From: Acidovorax sp. NB1
GTDB lineage: Bacteria > Pseudomonadota > Gammaproteobacteria > Burkholderiales > Burkholderiaceae_C
Length of the DNA: 64,000 nt
Assembly (NCBI RefSeq): GCF_005405905.1
Contig: NZ_BJHU01000013.1
Location: 310,001 to 374,000, forward strand
Direction of reading: 5' to 3'
The notes under the pieces were generated by a model. The model had not been told where the DNA came from. It saw only the letters and a list, made by a program, of their open reading frames with translations, and searched no databases. The translations under genes were made by a program, and so were the position numbers. Below, one piece after another: positions 1-10,135 of the stretch (positions within the stretch are counted from its first letter, which is position 1; each line of letters opens with the position of its first letter).

Positions 1-419
1 CCGTGATGGCCTGCCTGTCCATCGTGCAGCAGGAGCAGGGCTGGGTCAGTGTCGAGAGCGAGGCTGTGATCGCCGACTACCTGGGCATGGCCCAGATTGC
101 GGTGCACGAAGTCACCACGTTCTACAACATGTACAACCAGCAGCCGACGGGCAAGTACAAGCTCAACGTCTGCACCAACCTGCCTTGCCAGCTGCGCGAC
201 GGCCAGAAGGCGCTGCACCACCTTGAGAAGAAGCTCGGCGTGACCATGGGCGAGACCACGCCAGATGGCCTTTTCACACTGCAGCAGTGTGAATGCCTGG
301 GCGCCTGCGCCGACGCACCCGTGATGCTGGTCAACGACCGCACCATGTGCAGTTTCATGGACAACGACAAGCTCGACCAGCTCGTCGATGGCCTCAAGGC
401 AGCGGAAGGGCAAGCATGA
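1..419 (+). CDS. nuoE: NADH-quinone oxidoreductase subunit E (5' end outside window)
   Basis: NuoE is the 24 kDa-type subunit of the NADH-input module of complex I and carries the [2Fe-2S] cluster N1a. The reading frame is open from the first base, so the N-terminus lies outside the window; about 138 residues are visible of the 160-170 usual for the family. The thioredoxin-like ferredoxin cysteines are present as CTNLPC and, about 40 residues on, CECLGAC. The stop codon overlaps the nuoF start in an ATGA arrangement (416-419), which indicates translational coupling. It is the first visible gene of the nuo operon, and the operon promoter must lie upstream of the window. Confidence 0.96.
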   Translation, partial: VMACLSIVQQEQGWVSVESEAVIADYLGMAQIAVHEVTTFYNMYNQQPTGKYKLNVCTNLPCQLRDGQKALHHLEKKLGVTMGETTPDGLFTLQQCECLGACADAPVMLVNDRTMCSFMDNDKLDQLVDGLKAAEGQA

Positions 420-1774
420 CCACCGCCGCACAAATCCTCTCGCAGTTCCAGGCCACGGGCGTCCAGACCTGCTTCCATGATCGCCACATCAATCCGCAGA
501 TCGTTGCGGGCCTGGATGGTACGAACTGGAGCATCAAGGACTACGAAGCGCGTGGCGGCTATGCTGCGCTGCGCAAGATCCTGGGTACCGACGGCGGAGA
601 GCCGCTCACGCAAGACCAGGTCATCGCCACCGTCAAGGAATCAGGCCTGCGCGGCCGTGGCGGTGCGGGCTTTCCCACCGGTCTCAAGTGGAGCTTCATG
701 CCCCGCTCGTTCCCTGGTCAGAAGTACCTCGTCTGCAATTCCGACGAGGGTGAGCCGGGCACCTGCAAGGACCGCGACATCCTGCAGTTCAACCCGCACA
801 TCGTCATCGAAGGCATGATCATTGCGGCCTACGCGATGGGCATTTCCGTAGGTTACAACTACATCCACGGCGAAATCTTCCAGACCTACGACCGCTTCGA
901 AGAAGCGCTCGAAGAAGCACGTGCGGCGGGCTATCTGGGCGACAATATCCTGGGCAGCAACTTCAGCTTCCAGCTGCATGCCGCACACGGTTTCGGTGCG
1001 TACATCTGCGGTGAAGAGACCGCGCTGCTTGAATCGCTGGAAGGCAAGAAGGGCCAGCCACGTTTCAAGCCGCCATTTCCGGCCAGCTTCGGTCTGTACG
1101 GCAAGCCCACCACCATCAACAACACCGAGACCTTCGCGGCCGTACCGTGGATCATCCGCAACGGTGGTGCAGCCTATCTTGAATGCGGCAAGCCCAACAA
1201 CGGCGGCACCAAGATCTTCTCGGTCTCGGGCGATGTGGAAAAGCCAGGCAACTATGAAGTGCCCCTGGGGACGCCGTTTGCCAAGCTGCTCGAGCTCGCC
1301 GGTGGCGTGCGCAAGGGCCGCCAACTCAAGGCCGTGATCCCGGGCGGCTCGTCTGCCCCGGTGCTGCCAGCGTCCATCATCATGGAATGCACGATGGACT
1401 ACGACTCCATCGCCAAGGCAGGTTCCATGCTGGGTTCGGGCGCCGTCATCGTGATGGACGATTCCCGCAGCATGGTCGAAAGCCTGTTGCGCCTGTCGTA
1501 CTTCTACTCGCACGAATCCTGCGGGCAATGCACGCCGTGCCGCGAAGGCACGGGCTGGATGTGGCGTGTGATCGACCGCATTCAGCATGGTCAGGGGCGC
1601 GATGGCGACCTGAACCTGCTCAATTCGGTGGCAGACAACATCCAGGGGCGCACCATTTGTGCGCTGGGTGACGCAGCGGCCATGCCGGTGCGCGCCATGA
1701 TCAAGCACTTCCGTCCGGAATTCGAAGCGCTGATCCGCCAAGAGAAGACCTCTCAGGCCTCCACCTCCGCCTGA
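416..1774 (+). CDS. nuoF: NADH-quinone oxidoreductase subunit F
   Basis: NuoF is the 51 kDa-type subunit that binds NADH and FMN and carries the [4Fe-4S] cluster N3. The ATG at 416 overlaps the nuoE stop and gives 452 residues, normal for the family; the longer upstream frame merely reads through nuoE. The glycine-rich nucleotide-binding segment [13 protein letters not shown] begins near residue 77. The N3 ligands are visible as SCGQCTPC (Cys369, 372, 375) plus Cys415 in TICALGD. It is followed 15 bases later by nuoG. Nothing unusual was seen. Confidence 0.98.
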   Translation: MTTAAQILSQFQATGVQTCFHDRHINPQIVAGLDGTNWSIKDYEARGGYAALRKILGTDGGEPLTQDQVIATVKESGLRGRGGAGFPTGLKWSFMPRSFPGQKYLVCNSDEGEPGTCKDRDILQFNPHIVIEGMIIAAYAMGISVGYNYIHGEIFQTYDRFEEALEEARAAGYLGDNILGSNFSFQLHAAHGFGAYICGEETALLESLEGKKGQPRFKPPFPASFGLYGKPTTINNTETFAAVPWIIRNGGAAYLECGKPNNGGTKIFSVSGDVEKPGNYEVPLGTPFAKLLELAGGVRKGRQLKAVIPGGSSAPVLPASIIMECTMDYDSIAKAGSMLGSGAVIVMDDSRSMVESLLRLSYFYSHESCGQCTPCREGTGWMWRVIDRIQHGQGRDGDLNLLNSVADNIQGRTICALGDAAAMPVRAMIKHFRPEFEALIRQEKTSQASTSA

Positions 1775-1789
1775 TCGCGAGAAACGCAT

Positions 1790-3922
1790 ATGGTTGAAAT
1801 CGAACTCGACGGGCAGAAAGTAGAAGTTGCCGAAGGTTGCATGGTGATGCATGCAGCCGAAAAGGCCGGCACCTACATTCCCCATTTCTGCTACCACAAG
1901 AAACTCTCAATCGCTGCCAACTGCCGCATGTGCTTGGTGGACGTGGAGAAGGCTCCCAAGCCTATGCCTGCCTGCGCTACGCCGGTGACGCAGGGCATGA
2001 TTGTGCGCACCAAGAGCGACAAGGCCATCAAGGCCCAGCAGTCGGTCATGGAGTTTCTGCTGATCAATCACCCGCTGGATTGCCCCATCTGTGACCAGGG
2101 TGGCGAATGCCAGTTGCAGGATCTGGCCGTGGGCTATGGCGGCTCTTCTTCGCGCTATGAAGAAGAAAAGCGTGTGGTGCCCGTCAAGGACGTTGGTCCG
2201 CTGATTTCCATGCAGGAAATGAGCCGCTGCATCCATTGCACCCGCTGCGTGCGCTTCGGCCAGGAAGTGGCCGGCGTGATGGAGCTGGGCATGATCCATC
2301 GCGGCGAGCATTCCGAGATCACCACCGTCACGGGCGATACCGTGGACTCCGAGCTGTCGGGCAACATGATCGACATCTGCCCCGTGGGTGCCCTGACCAG
2401 CAAGCCGTTCCGCTACAGTGCCCGCACCTGGGAGTTGTCGCGCCGCCGCTCGGTGAGCCCGCACGACTCGACTGGCGCCAACCTGATTGTTCAGGTCAAG
2501 AACCACAAGGTCATGCGCGTGGTGCCTTTGGAAAACGAAGCCGTCAACGAATGCTGGATTGCCGACCGCGATCGTTTCTCCTATGAAGCGCTCAATGGCG
2601 AAGACCGTCTGACCCAGCCCATGCTCAAGCAGGGCGGGGTGTGGAAGGAAGTGGACTGGCAGACCGCGCTGGAATACGTGGCCAACGGTCTGAAGAACAT
2701 CAAGAATGATCATGGCGCCAAGAGCATTGGTGCCTTGGTCAGCCCGCACAGCACGCTCGAAGAGCTGTACCTGGCCTCTGCGCTGGTGCGCGGCATCGGC
2801 AGCGACAACATCGACTACCGGTTGCGCAATGCTGAGTTCGCGGCGCCTGAAGGTATCCGCTGGCTCGGTACGTCCATCGCTTCCCTCTCCATGCTGCAGC
2901 GCGTGCTGGTGGTGGGCTCCAATCTGCGCAAGGACCACCCGCTGTTTGCCCTGCGCATCCGCGAGGCTGCACGCCATGGTTGCCAGGTCAGCGCCATCGG
3001 TTCGACGGCCCAGGATTGGGCAATGCCTGTGCAGCCGTTTGTTGCACAAAGCGCTGCGGAATGGGTCACGACGCTGGGGGGCATCGCTTCCGCAGTGGCC
3101 CAGGAAAAAGACATTGGCGCCCCCGAAGGTGCGGCCGCTGCCAGCGAGGCTGCCCAAGCCATCGCCCGCTCGCTGCTGAGTGGTGAGCGCAAGGCTGTGT
3201 TGCTGGGCAATGCCGCTGCGCACCACGCGCAGGCCACTCAGCTGCTTGCCCTCGCCAACTGGATTGCAGAAAACACAGGCGCGACCGTCGGTTACCTGAC
3301 GGAAGCAGCCAACACGGTGGGCGCGCAGTTTGCGGGGGCTCACCCTGTCAACGGTGGTTTGAATGCGGCCCATATGGTCTCCGGTGGTTTGAAGGCGGCA
3401 CTGCTTCTGAATACTGAGCCAGTGCAGGATTCCGCAGCAGGTTCTCAAGCAGCTACTGCCTTGGCTGCTGCAGAGATGGTGGTTACCTTGAGCCCCTTCA
3501 AGGCCAACATGGAGTTCAGTGACGTTCTGTTGCCAATTGCTCCGTTCACCGAAACTTCGGGCAGCTTTGTCAATGCCGAAGGTCGCCTGCAAAGCTTCCA
3601 CGCCGTGGTCCGCCCCCTGGGGGACACCCGCCCCGCCTGGAAGGTCCTGCGAGTGCTGGCCAACCTGCTGGGCGTGTCTGGCTTCGATTTCGAAACCTCG
3701 CAGGACGTGCTGGCCCGCGCTACGAATGCCCCGGCGGGTTCGGTCACGCAATTGCCGGCTGCACAGCTGTCGAATGCAGTGAAGGCGGTGCCCGCAGCGG
3801 TAGCCGCAGCAGGCGAGCCCGTGGTGGCTTCCATCTATCAACTGGACGGCCTGGTGCGCCGTTCCACGTCGCTGCAGCTCACTGCCGACGCGCGCATGGC
3901 ACGTGAAGGAGTGGCCGCATGA
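1790..3922 (+). CDS. nuoG: NADH-quinone oxidoreductase subunit G
   Basis: NuoG is the large iron-sulfur subunit of the peripheral arm, related to molybdopterin oxidoreductases. At 710 residues it is of the shorter, mitochondrial-like type rather than the roughly 900-residue enterobacterial type. The N-terminal [2Fe-2S] ligands are Cys34, Cys45, Cys48 and Cys62. They are followed by the HPLDCPIC...GGEC region (cluster N5) and the CIHCTRC...CPVG region (cluster N4). I see no CxxC motif for the extra cluster N7 known from E. coli, which fits the short type. The C-terminal part is Ala-rich and more divergent. The last codon and stop overlap the nuoH start (ATGA, 3919-3922). Confidence 0.98.
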   Translation: MVEIELDGQKVEVAEGCMVMHAAEKAGTYIPHFCYHKKLSIAANCRMCLVDVEKAPKPMPACATPVTQGMIVRTKSDKAIKAQQSVMEFLLINHPLDCPICDQGGECQLQDLAVGYGGSSSRYEEEKRVVPVKDVGPLISMQEMSRCIHCTRCVRFGQEVAGVMELGMIHRGEHSEITTVTGDTVDSELSGNMIDICPVGALTSKPFRYSARTWELSRRRSVSPHDSTGANLIVQVKNHKVMRVVPLENEAVNECWIADRDRFSYEALNGEDRLTQPMLKQGGVWKEVDWQTALEYVANGLKNIKNDHGAKSIGALVSPHSTLEELYLASALVRGIGSDNIDYRLRNAEFAAPEGIRWLGTSIASLSMLQRVLVVGSNLRKDHPLFALRIREAARHGCQVSAIGSTAQDWAMPVQPFVAQSAAEWVTTLGGIASAVAQEKDIGAPEGAAAASEAAQAIARSLLSGERKAVLLGNAAAHHAQATQLLALANWIAENTGATVGYLTEAANTVGAQFAGAHPVNGGLNAAHMVSGGLKAALLLNTEPVQDSAAGSQAATALAAAEMVVTLSPFKANMEFSDVLLPIAPFTETSGSFVNAEGRLQSFHAVVRPLGDTRPAWKVLRVLANLLGVSGFDFETSQDVLARATNAPAGSVTQLPAAQLSNAVKAVPAAVAAAGEPVVASIYQLDGLVRRSTSLQLTADARMAREGVAA

Positions 3923-5001
3923 TCGACGCGATCTACAACGCGGGCCTGAACCTGCTCTCCTTTGGCTGGTGGACTGGTGTGGTCTGGCCGGTGCTCTGGA
4001 TCCTGATCAAGATCGTCTGCATCCTGGCGCCCCTGATGGGCGCAGTGGCTTACCTCACCTTGTGGGAGCGCAAGCTGCTGGGTTTCATGCAAGTGCGCCA
4101 TGGCCCCAACCGCGTGGGCCCCATGGGTCTGCTGCAGCCGATTGCCGATGCGCTCAAGCTGCTGACCAAGGAAATCATTCAGCCCACCGCTGCCAGCAAG
4201 GGCCTGTTTGTGCTGGGGCCGGTTATGGCCATCATGCCGGCCTTGGCTGCCTGGGTAGCGATCCCTTTCGGCCCCGATGTCGCGCTGGCCAACGTGAACG
4301 CCGGCTTGCTGCTCGTGATGGCTATCACCTCCATCGAGGTGTACGGCGTGATCATCGCTGGCTGGGCATCGAACTCGAAGTACGCCTTTTTGGGTGCACT
4401 GCGTGCTTCGGCACAGATGGTGAGCTACGAAATCGCCATGGGCTTCTGCTTCCTGGTGGTGATCATGGTGTCGGGCAGCATGAATCTGACCGAAATCGTG
4501 ATGTCGCAGGGCAAGGGCATGGCTGCCGACAAGGGCCTGGTGTTCCTGTCGTGGAACTGGTTGCCCCTGCTGCCCATCTTCTTGGTGTACCTGATCTCCG
4601 GCGTTGCTGAAACCAACCGCCATCCCTTCGACGTAGTCGAAGGGGAAGCCGAAATCGTGGCCGGTCACATGGTCGAGTACTCGGGCATGGGCTTTGCCAT
4701 CTTCTTCCTGGCGGAATACGCCAGCATGTGGCTCGTGTCCATCCTGGCCGCGCTCATGTTCCTGGGCGGTTGGCTGTCGCCCATCGACAGCGCGCTGTTC
4801 AACTGGATCCCTGGCTGGATCTGGCTGGGGCTCAAGACCTTCCTCGTGGTGTCCATGTTCATCTGGATCCGCGCCACCTTCCCGCGCTTCCGCTATGACC
4901 AGATCATGCGTCTGGGCTGGAAGATATTCATCCCGGTGACGCTGGTCTACCTGCTCTTCGTGGGCGGGTGGCTGCTCTCGCCCTGGAACATCTGGAAATA
5001 A
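3919..5001 (+). CDS. nuoH: NADH-quinone oxidoreductase subunit H
   Basis: NuoH (ND1 homologue) is the membrane subunit that helps form the quinone chamber at the junction of the two arms of complex I. The 360-residue protein has about eight hydrophobic segments. It shows the conserved [19 protein letters not shown] loop and the acidic loop [17 protein letters not shown], both typical of the family. Its ATG overlaps the nuoG stop by four bases, so the genes are translationally coupled. nuoI follows after 14 bases. Confidence 0.98.
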   Translation: MIDAIYNAGLNLLSFGWWTGVVWPVLWILIKIVCILAPLMGAVAYLTLWERKLLGFMQVRHGPNRVGPMGLLQPIADALKLLTKEIIQPTAASKGLFVLGPVMAIMPALAAWVAIPFGPDVALANVNAGLLLVMAITSIEVYGVIIAGWASNSKYAFLGALRASAQMVSYEIAMGFCFLVVIMVSGSMNLTEIVMSQGKGMAADKGLVFLSWNWLPLLPIFLVYLISGVAETNRHPFDVVEGEAEIVAGHMVEYSGMGFAIFFLAEYASMWLVSILAALMFLGGWLSPIDSALFNWIPGWIWLGLKTFLVVSMFIWIRATFPRFRYDQIMRLGWKIFIPVTLVYLLFVGGWLLSPWNIWK

Positions 5002-5015
5002 GCGGGGACACACAA

Positions 5016-5528
5016 ATGACTGCCGTTGTTGCTGCTGCACCTTTTTCGTTCAAAGATTTCTTCAAGAGCTTCATGCTCGTGGAGCTGGTCAAGGGCATGG
5101 CCCTGACCGGTCGGTACGCCTTCCGCCGCAAGGTGACCGTCCAGTTCCCGGAAGAAAAAACACCTCTGTCGCCTCGTTTCCGCGGCCTGCATGCACTGCG
5201 CCGCTATGAAAACGGTGAAGAGCGCTGCATTGCCTGCAAGCTGTGCGAGGCCGTGTGCCCCGCCATGGCCATCACCATTGAATCGGACGTGCGTGAAGAT
5301 GGTTCGCGCCGCACCACGCGCTACGACATCGACCTGACCAAGTGCATCTTCTGCGGCTTTTGCGAAGAGAGTTGCCCGGTGGATTCGATTGTCGAGACGC
5401 ACATCTTCGAATACCACGGTGAAAAGCGTGGCGATCTGTATTTCACGAAAGACATGCTCCTGGCCGTGGGCGACCGGTACGAAGGTGAAATCGCGGCGGC
5501 CAAGGCTGCGGATGCCAAGTACCGCTGA
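5016..5528 (+). CDS. nuoI: NADH-quinone oxidoreductase subunit I
   Basis: NuoI is the 8Fe ferredoxin-type subunit carrying clusters N6a and N6b, which deliver electrons to NuoB. The ATG at 5016 gives 170 residues; an in-frame upstream extension would run into nuoH and is not needed. Two CxxCxxCxxxCP motifs are seen, at Cys71/74/77/81 and Cys110/113/116/120. A 50-base spacer separates it from nuoJ. The spacer holds a small hairpin over the nuoI stop and a six-T run, described separately. Confidence 0.98.
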   Translation: MTAVVAAAPFSFKDFFKSFMLVELVKGMALTGRYAFRRKVTVQFPEEKTPLSPRFRGLHALRRYENGEERCIACKLCEAVCPAMAITIESDVREDGSRRTTRYDIDLTKCIFCGFCEESCPVDSIVETHIFEYHGEKRGDLYFTKDMLLAVGDRYEGEIAAAKAADAKYR

Positions 5529-5578
5529 GCGGTGCTGAGCGCAGCTTTTTTGCCAGACTTTCTATAAAGACCCGATTC

Positions 5579-6247
5579 ATGGACGCCAAGACTGGTTTCT
5601 TCTACCTCTTCTCGGTTGTGCTGCTGTTTGCGGCCTTCCGGGTGATCACTGCGCGCAATCCCGTGCATGCAGTGCTCTATCTCATCCTTGCTTTCTCTCA
5701 GGCAGCGGCCGTTTGGTTGCTGCTCAAGGCGGAGTTCCTGGCCATCGCCCTGGTACTGGTGTATCTGGGTGCTGTGATGGTGCTGTTCCTGTTCGTGGTG
5801 ATGATGCTGGACATCCATATCGATACCGTGCGCAAAGGCTTCTGGAAGCACTTTCCCTTGGCCGCGACGGTGGGTGCACTGATCGCCCTTGAAATGGCGG
5901 CTGTGTTGATGGGCGGTTTCCGCAGCATGGATGAACCCAAGGCAGTTGCGGCCGCTGTGGATGCCGCTGGCCAGGTGGTTCAGTACTCCAACACCAAGGC
6001 GCTGGGCAAGCTGCTCTATACCGAATACCTGTACCCCGTTGAGATTGCGGCCGTGATTCTGCTGGTCGCCATGATCGCGGCCATTGCGCTGACGCTGCGC
6101 CAGCGCAAGGACAGCAAGGCCATCAATCCTTCGCTGCAGGTTCGGGTGCGTGCGAGCGATCGTCTGGAGGTTGTGAAGGTGGCAGCAACCCAGAAGGCTG
6201 GGCCAGAAGCGCCTGCCGAACCTGTTGCCGAGGAGAAAAAAGCATGA
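5579..6247 (+). CDS. nuoJ: NADH-quinone oxidoreductase subunit J
   Basis: NuoJ (ND6 homologue) is a membrane-arm subunit of complex I close to the quinone site. The 222-residue protein has five hydrophobic segments, beginning with [17 protein letters not shown], and the family hallmark [15 protein letters not shown] in TM3. A charged, Ala/Glu-rich tail of about 50 residues follows the last membrane segment. The stop overlaps the nuoK ATG by four bases (6244-6247). Confidence 0.97.
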   Translation: MDAKTGFFYLFSVVLLFAAFRVITARNPVHAVLYLILAFSQAAAVWLLLKAEFLAIALVLVYLGAVMVLFLFVVMMLDIHIDTVRKGFWKHFPLAATVGALIALEMAAVLMGGFRSMDEPKAVAAAVDAAGQVVQYSNTKALGKLLYTEYLYPVEIAAVILLVAMIAAIALTLRQRKDSKAINPSLQVRVRASDRLEVVKVAATQKAGPEAPAEPVAEEKKA

Positions 6248-6552
6248 CGCTGACTTTGGGCCATTTCCTCTCTCTGGGGGCCATGTTGTTCGCGCTGGCC
6301 GTGATCGGCATTTTCCTGAACCGCAAGAACCTGATCGTGCTGCTTATGGCGATCGAGCTGATGCTGCTCGCCGTGAACATGAACTTCGTGGCGTTCTCGC
6401 ACTACCTGGGTGACATGCACGGACAGGTGTTCGTGTTTTTCATCCTGACGGTGGCGGCGGCCGAGTCGGCCATTGGCCTGGCCATCCTGGTGCTGCTGTT
6501 CCGCAACAAGTCCAGCATCAACGCGGAAGACCTCAACACCCTCAAGGGTTGA
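6244..6552 (+). CDS. nuoK: NADH-quinone oxidoreductase subunit K
   Basis: NuoK (ND4L homologue) is a small membrane subunit of complex I with three transmembrane helices. The length of 102 residues is standard. The membrane-embedded glutamates needed for proton translocation are present in [17 protein letters not shown] and in the following helix ([14 protein letters not shown]). The start is coupled to the nuoJ stop, and nuoL begins 31 bases downstream. Confidence 0.98.
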   Translation: MTLTLGHFLSLGAMLFALAVIGIFLNRKNLIVLLMAIELMLLAVNMNFVAFSHYLGDMHGQVFVFFILTVAAAESAIGLAILVLLFRNKSSINAEDLNTLKG

Positions 6553-6583
6553 TGAGCCACCCGTATTCGCAAGGTTCTCAAGA

Positions 6584-8623
6584 ATGAGTCAAACCCTCTC
6601 TGCTTCAACGCTCCTGGCCGTGCCGCTGGCCCCGCTGGCGGGCGCTTTGCTGGCCGGCATCTTCGGCACAACCTTTGGCGGCAACTGGATCGGCCGCCGC
6701 CTGAGCCACACGCTGACGATTCTGGGCGTGCTCGTCGCTTTCATCCTTTCGGCCATGACGCTCAAGAGCGTTGCCGTGGATGGCGCTCGCTTCAATGAGA
6801 CGCTCTACACCTGGATGGTGGTGGGTGGCCTGAAGATGGAAGTGGGTTTCCTGATCGACAGCCTCACAGCCATGATGATGGTGGTGGTGACTTTCGTCTC
6901 GCTGATGGTGCACATCTACACCATTGGCTACATGGAAGAAGACGACGGCTATAACCGCTTCTTTGCCTACATCTCGCTGTTCACCTTCTCCATGCTCATG
7001 CTGGTCATGAGCAACAACCTGCTGCAGCTGTTTTTCGGCTGGGAAGCTGTGGGCCTGGTGTCCTACCTGCTGATCGGCTTCTGGTTCAACAAGCCCACGG
7101 CGATCTTCGCCAACATGAAGGCATTCCTGGTCAACCGCGTGGGGGACTTCGGCTTCATTCTGGGCATCGGTCTGATTGCCGCCTACACCGGCACGTTGAA
7201 TTACAGCGAAATCTTTGCCAAGGCTGGTGAACTCGGTGCTCTGTCGTTCCCTGGCACCAGCTGGATGCTGATCACCGTGATCTGCATCTGCCTGTTCATC
7301 GGCGCGATGGGCAAGTCCGCTCAGTTCCCGTTGCACGTCTGGCTGCCTGATTCGATGGAAGGTCCAACCCCCATCTCGGCGCTGATCCACGCGGCCACCA
7401 TGGTGACCGCAGGCATCTTCATGGTGTCGCGCATGTCGCCGCTGTTCGAGCTGTCGGACACCGCGCTCAATTTCATCCTGGTGATTGGTGCCATCACGGC
7501 GCTGTTCATGGGCTTCCTGGGCATCATCCAGAACGACATCAAACGCGTGGTGGCCTACTCCACGCTGTCGCAGCTGGGTTACATGACCGTGGCGCTGGGT
7601 GCCTCGGCCTACTCGGTGGCCGTGTTTCACCTGATGACCCACGCGTTCTTTAAGGCGCTGCTGTTCCTCGGTGCTGGCTCGGTCATCATGGGCATGCACC
7701 ACAACCAGGACATCCGCTGGATGGGGGGCGTGCGCAAGTACATGCCCATCACCTGGATCACCTCGCTATTGGGTTCGCTGGCACTGATCGGCACACCGTT
7801 GTTCTCGGGCTTCTATTCCAAGGACAGCATCATTGAGGCGGTGCACTTCAGCCACCTGCCTGCAGCGGGCTTCGCGCACTTTGCCGTGCTTGCGGGTGTG
7901 TTCATCACGGCGTTCTACTCGTTCCGCATGTACTTCCTGGTCTTCCACGGCAAGGAGCGTTACGACCAGAATCCTGATGCGCATCACGACGATCACCATG
8001 ACGACCACCACGGTCATGATGCCAAGCCACACGAGTCGCCCTGGGTGGTGACGGTCCCCTTGGTGCTGCTGGCCATCCCTTCGGTGGTGGTGGGCTTCAT
8101 GTTCATCCAGCCCATGCTGTTCGGTGACTTCTTCAAGGATGTGATCTTTGTGGATGCGGCCAAGCACCCTGCGATGGCCAAGCTGGCAGAAATCTTCCAC
8201 GGCCCCGTGGCCATGGCGGTACACGGTCTGCAGACGGCCCCGTTCTGGTTGGCTGTGGCTGGTGTGGCGCTGTCGTACTACATGTACATGGTGAATCCGG
8301 CACTGCCCGCTGCGATCAAGCGCATCTGCATGCCCATCTACACGTTGTTCGAGAACAAGTACTACCTGGACTGGATCAACGAGAACATCCTGGCCCGTGG
8401 TGCACGGGCGTTGGGTGTCGGCCTCTGGAAGGGGGGCGACCAGGCCATTATTGACGGCGCCCTGGTGAACGGCTCCTGGAAGCTTGTGCGCGGAGTCTCC
8501 GGCGTTGTCCGCTGGGTGCAGTCCGGCTTTGTCTTCCACTACGCGCTGGTGATGATTCTGGGTGTCTTTGCACTGATGACCTGGTTCGTCTGGGGCGACA
8601 CGTTCCTGCAGCTCATCAAATAA
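6584..8623 (+). CDS. nuoL: NADH-quinone oxidoreductase subunit L
   Basis: NuoL (ND5 homologue) is the distal antiporter-like proton-pumping subunit. The ATG at 6584 gives 679 residues, the usual length; the frame open before it overlaps nuoK and is not coding. The proton-translocation core is recognisable in LFFGWEAVGLVSYLLIGFW and in the MGKSAQFPLHVWLPDSMEGP segment with its key Lys. The long C-terminal lateral helix lies in the last 100 residues. A His/Asp-rich stretch (residues 465-484) sits in a loop before a later helix. nuoM follows after 12 bases. Confidence 0.98.
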   Translation: MSQTLSASTLLAVPLAPLAGALLAGIFGTTFGGNWIGRRLSHTLTILGVLVAFILSAMTLKSVAVDGARFNETLYTWMVVGGLKMEVGFLIDSLTAMMMVVVTFVSLMVHIYTIGYMEEDDGYNRFFAYISLFTFSMLMLVMSNNLLQLFFGWEAVGLVSYLLIGFWFNKPTAIFANMKAFLVNRVGDFGFILGIGLIAAYTGTLNYSEIFAKAGELGALSFPGTSWMLITVICICLFIGAMGKSAQFPLHVWLPDSMEGPTPISALIHAATMVTAGIFMVSRMSPLFELSDTALNFILVIGAITALFMGFLGIIQNDIKRVVAYSTLSQLGYMTVALGASAYSVAVFHLMTHAFFKALLFLGAGSVIMGMHHNQDIRWMGGVRKYMPITWITSLLGSLALIGTPLFSGFYSKDSIIEAVHFSHLPAAGFAHFAVLAGVFITAFYSFRMYFLVFHGKERYDQNPDAHHDDHHDDHHGHDAKPHESPWVVTVPLVLLAIPSVVVGFMFIQPMLFGDFFKDVIFVDAAKHPAMAKLAEIFHGPVAMAVHGLQTAPFWLAVAGVALSYYMYMVNPALPAAIKRICMPIYTLFENKYYLDWINENILARGARALGVGLWKGGDQAIIDGALVNGSWKLVRGVSGVVRWVQSGFVFHYALVMILGVFALMTWFVWGDTFLQLIK

Positions 8624-8635
8624 GGAAAACAACAA

Positions 8636-10111
8636 ATGGGTCTGTTGAGTCTTGCAATCTGGACACCGATTGCCTTCGGTGTGCTGCTGCTGGCCATTGG
8701 TCGGGATGAGCACGCACGCGCCGTGCGCTGGCTGGCGTTGCTGGGGGCGCTGCTGGGTTTCCTGGTCACGCTGCCTTTGTACGACGGCTTCAAGCTGGGC
8801 ACTGCAGCCATGCAGTTTGTCGAGAAGGCCTCCTGGATCGAGCGCTTCAATGTGCACTACCACCTGGGGGTGGACGGCATTTCGTTCTGGTTTGTACCGC
8901 TCACCGCGTTCATCACGGTGATCGTGGTGATCGCCTCGTGGGAGGCCATCACCGAGCGCGTGAACCAGTACATGGGCGCGTTCCTGATCCTCTCGGGTCT
9001 GATGATTGGCGTGTTCAGCGCGCTCGACGGCATCCTGTTCTACGTTTTCTTCGAAGCCACGCTGATCCCGATGTACCTGATCATCGGTATCTGGGGCGGC
9101 CCTAACAAGATCTACGCGGCGTTCAAGTTCTTCCTGTACACGCTGCTCGGCTCGCTGCTGATGCTGATCGCGCTGATCTACCTGTACAACCAGTCGGGCG
9201 GCAGCTTTGACATCGCGACCTGGCACCAGTTGCCTCTGAGCCGCCGCGCACAGACCATGCTGTTCTTCGCGTTCTTCGCCGCGTTTGCTGTGAAGGTCCC
9301 CATGTGGCCGGTGCACACCTGGCTGCCCGACGTGCACGTGGAAGCGCCTACCGGCGGCTCTGCCGTGCTGGCGGCGATCATGCTGAAGCTGGGTGCTTAC
9401 GGCTTCCTGCGCTTGTCGATGCCTATCGCCCCTGATGCCGCCCGTGAGTGGGCCTGGCTGATGATCGCGCTGTCGCTGATCGCGGTGATCTACGTGGGCC
9501 TGGTGGCCATGGTCCAGAAGGACATGAAGAAGCTGGTGGCCTATTCGTCCGTCGCGCACATGGGCTTTGTGACCCTGGGCTTCTTTATCTTCAACGACCT
9601 GGGCGTCTCCGGCGGCCTGGTGCAGATGATTGCCCACGGCTTCGTGTCGGGCGCGATGTTCCTGTCCATCGGTGTGCTCTACGACCGCGTGCATTCGCGT
9701 GAGATCGCTGCCTACGGTGGCGTGGTCAACACCATGCCCAACTTCACGGCCTTCGCGCTGCTGTTCGCCATGGCCAACTGTGGCCTGCCGGGCACGGCCG
9801 GTTTTGTGGGCGAGTGGATGGTGATCCTGGGCGCGACCAAGGCCAACTTCTGGATCGGTCTGGCTTCGGCCACGGCACTGATCTTCGGCGCCGCCTACAC
9901 GCTGTGGATGTTCAAGCGCGTGTACCTGGGCCCGGTGGCCAACGACCACGTCAAGGAACTCACCGACATCAACAGCCGCGAATTCCTGGTGATGTCGCTG
10001 CTGGCGATTGCCGTGCTGGCCATGGGCCTGTACCCACGCCCCTTCACGGACGTGATGGACACCTCGGTCGCGGAACTGCTCAAGCATGTCGCACTGACGA
10101 AGCTGAACTGA
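8636..10111 (+). CDS. nuoM: NADH-quinone oxidoreductase subunit M
   Basis: NuoM (ND4 homologue) is the second antiporter-like proton-pumping subunit of complex I, an integral membrane protein of 491 residues with about 14 helices. Family signatures seen include FFEATLIPMYLIIGIWGG, with the conserved membrane Glu, and VPMWPVHTWLPDVHVEAPT, with the helix-breaking Pro and nearby Lys. It lies between nuoL (12-base gap) and nuoN (24-base gap) in the same operon. Confidence 0.98.
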   Translation: MGLLSLAIWTPIAFGVLLLAIGRDEHARAVRWLALLGALLGFLVTLPLYDGFKLGTAAMQFVEKASWIERFNVHYHLGVDGISFWFVPLTAFITVIVVIASWEAITERVNQYMGAFLILSGLMIGVFSALDGILFYVFFEATLIPMYLIIGIWGGPNKIYAAFKFFLYTLLGSLLMLIALIYLYNQSGGSFDIATWHQLPLSRRAQTMLFFAFFAAFAVKVPMWPVHTWLPDVHVEAPTGGSAVLAAIMLKLGAYGFLRLSMPIAPDAAREWAWLMIALSLIAVIYVGLVAMVQKDMKKLVAYSSVAHMGFVTLGFFIFNDLGVSGGLVQMIAHGFVSGAMFLSIGVLYDRVHSREIAAYGGVVNTMPNFTAFALLFAMANCGLPGTAGFVGEWMVILGATKANFWIGLASATALIFGAAYTLWMFKRVYLGPVANDHVKELTDINSREFLVMSLLAIAVLAMGLYPRPFTDVMDTSVAELLKHVALTKLN

Positions 10112-10135
10112 CCAGACTGAACTGAGAGATTCGAG

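Noticed and set aside
1907-3841. Long minus-strand frame opposite nuoG
   Set aside because: Antisense shadow with low-complexity composition; nuoG on the plus strand is complete and conserved.
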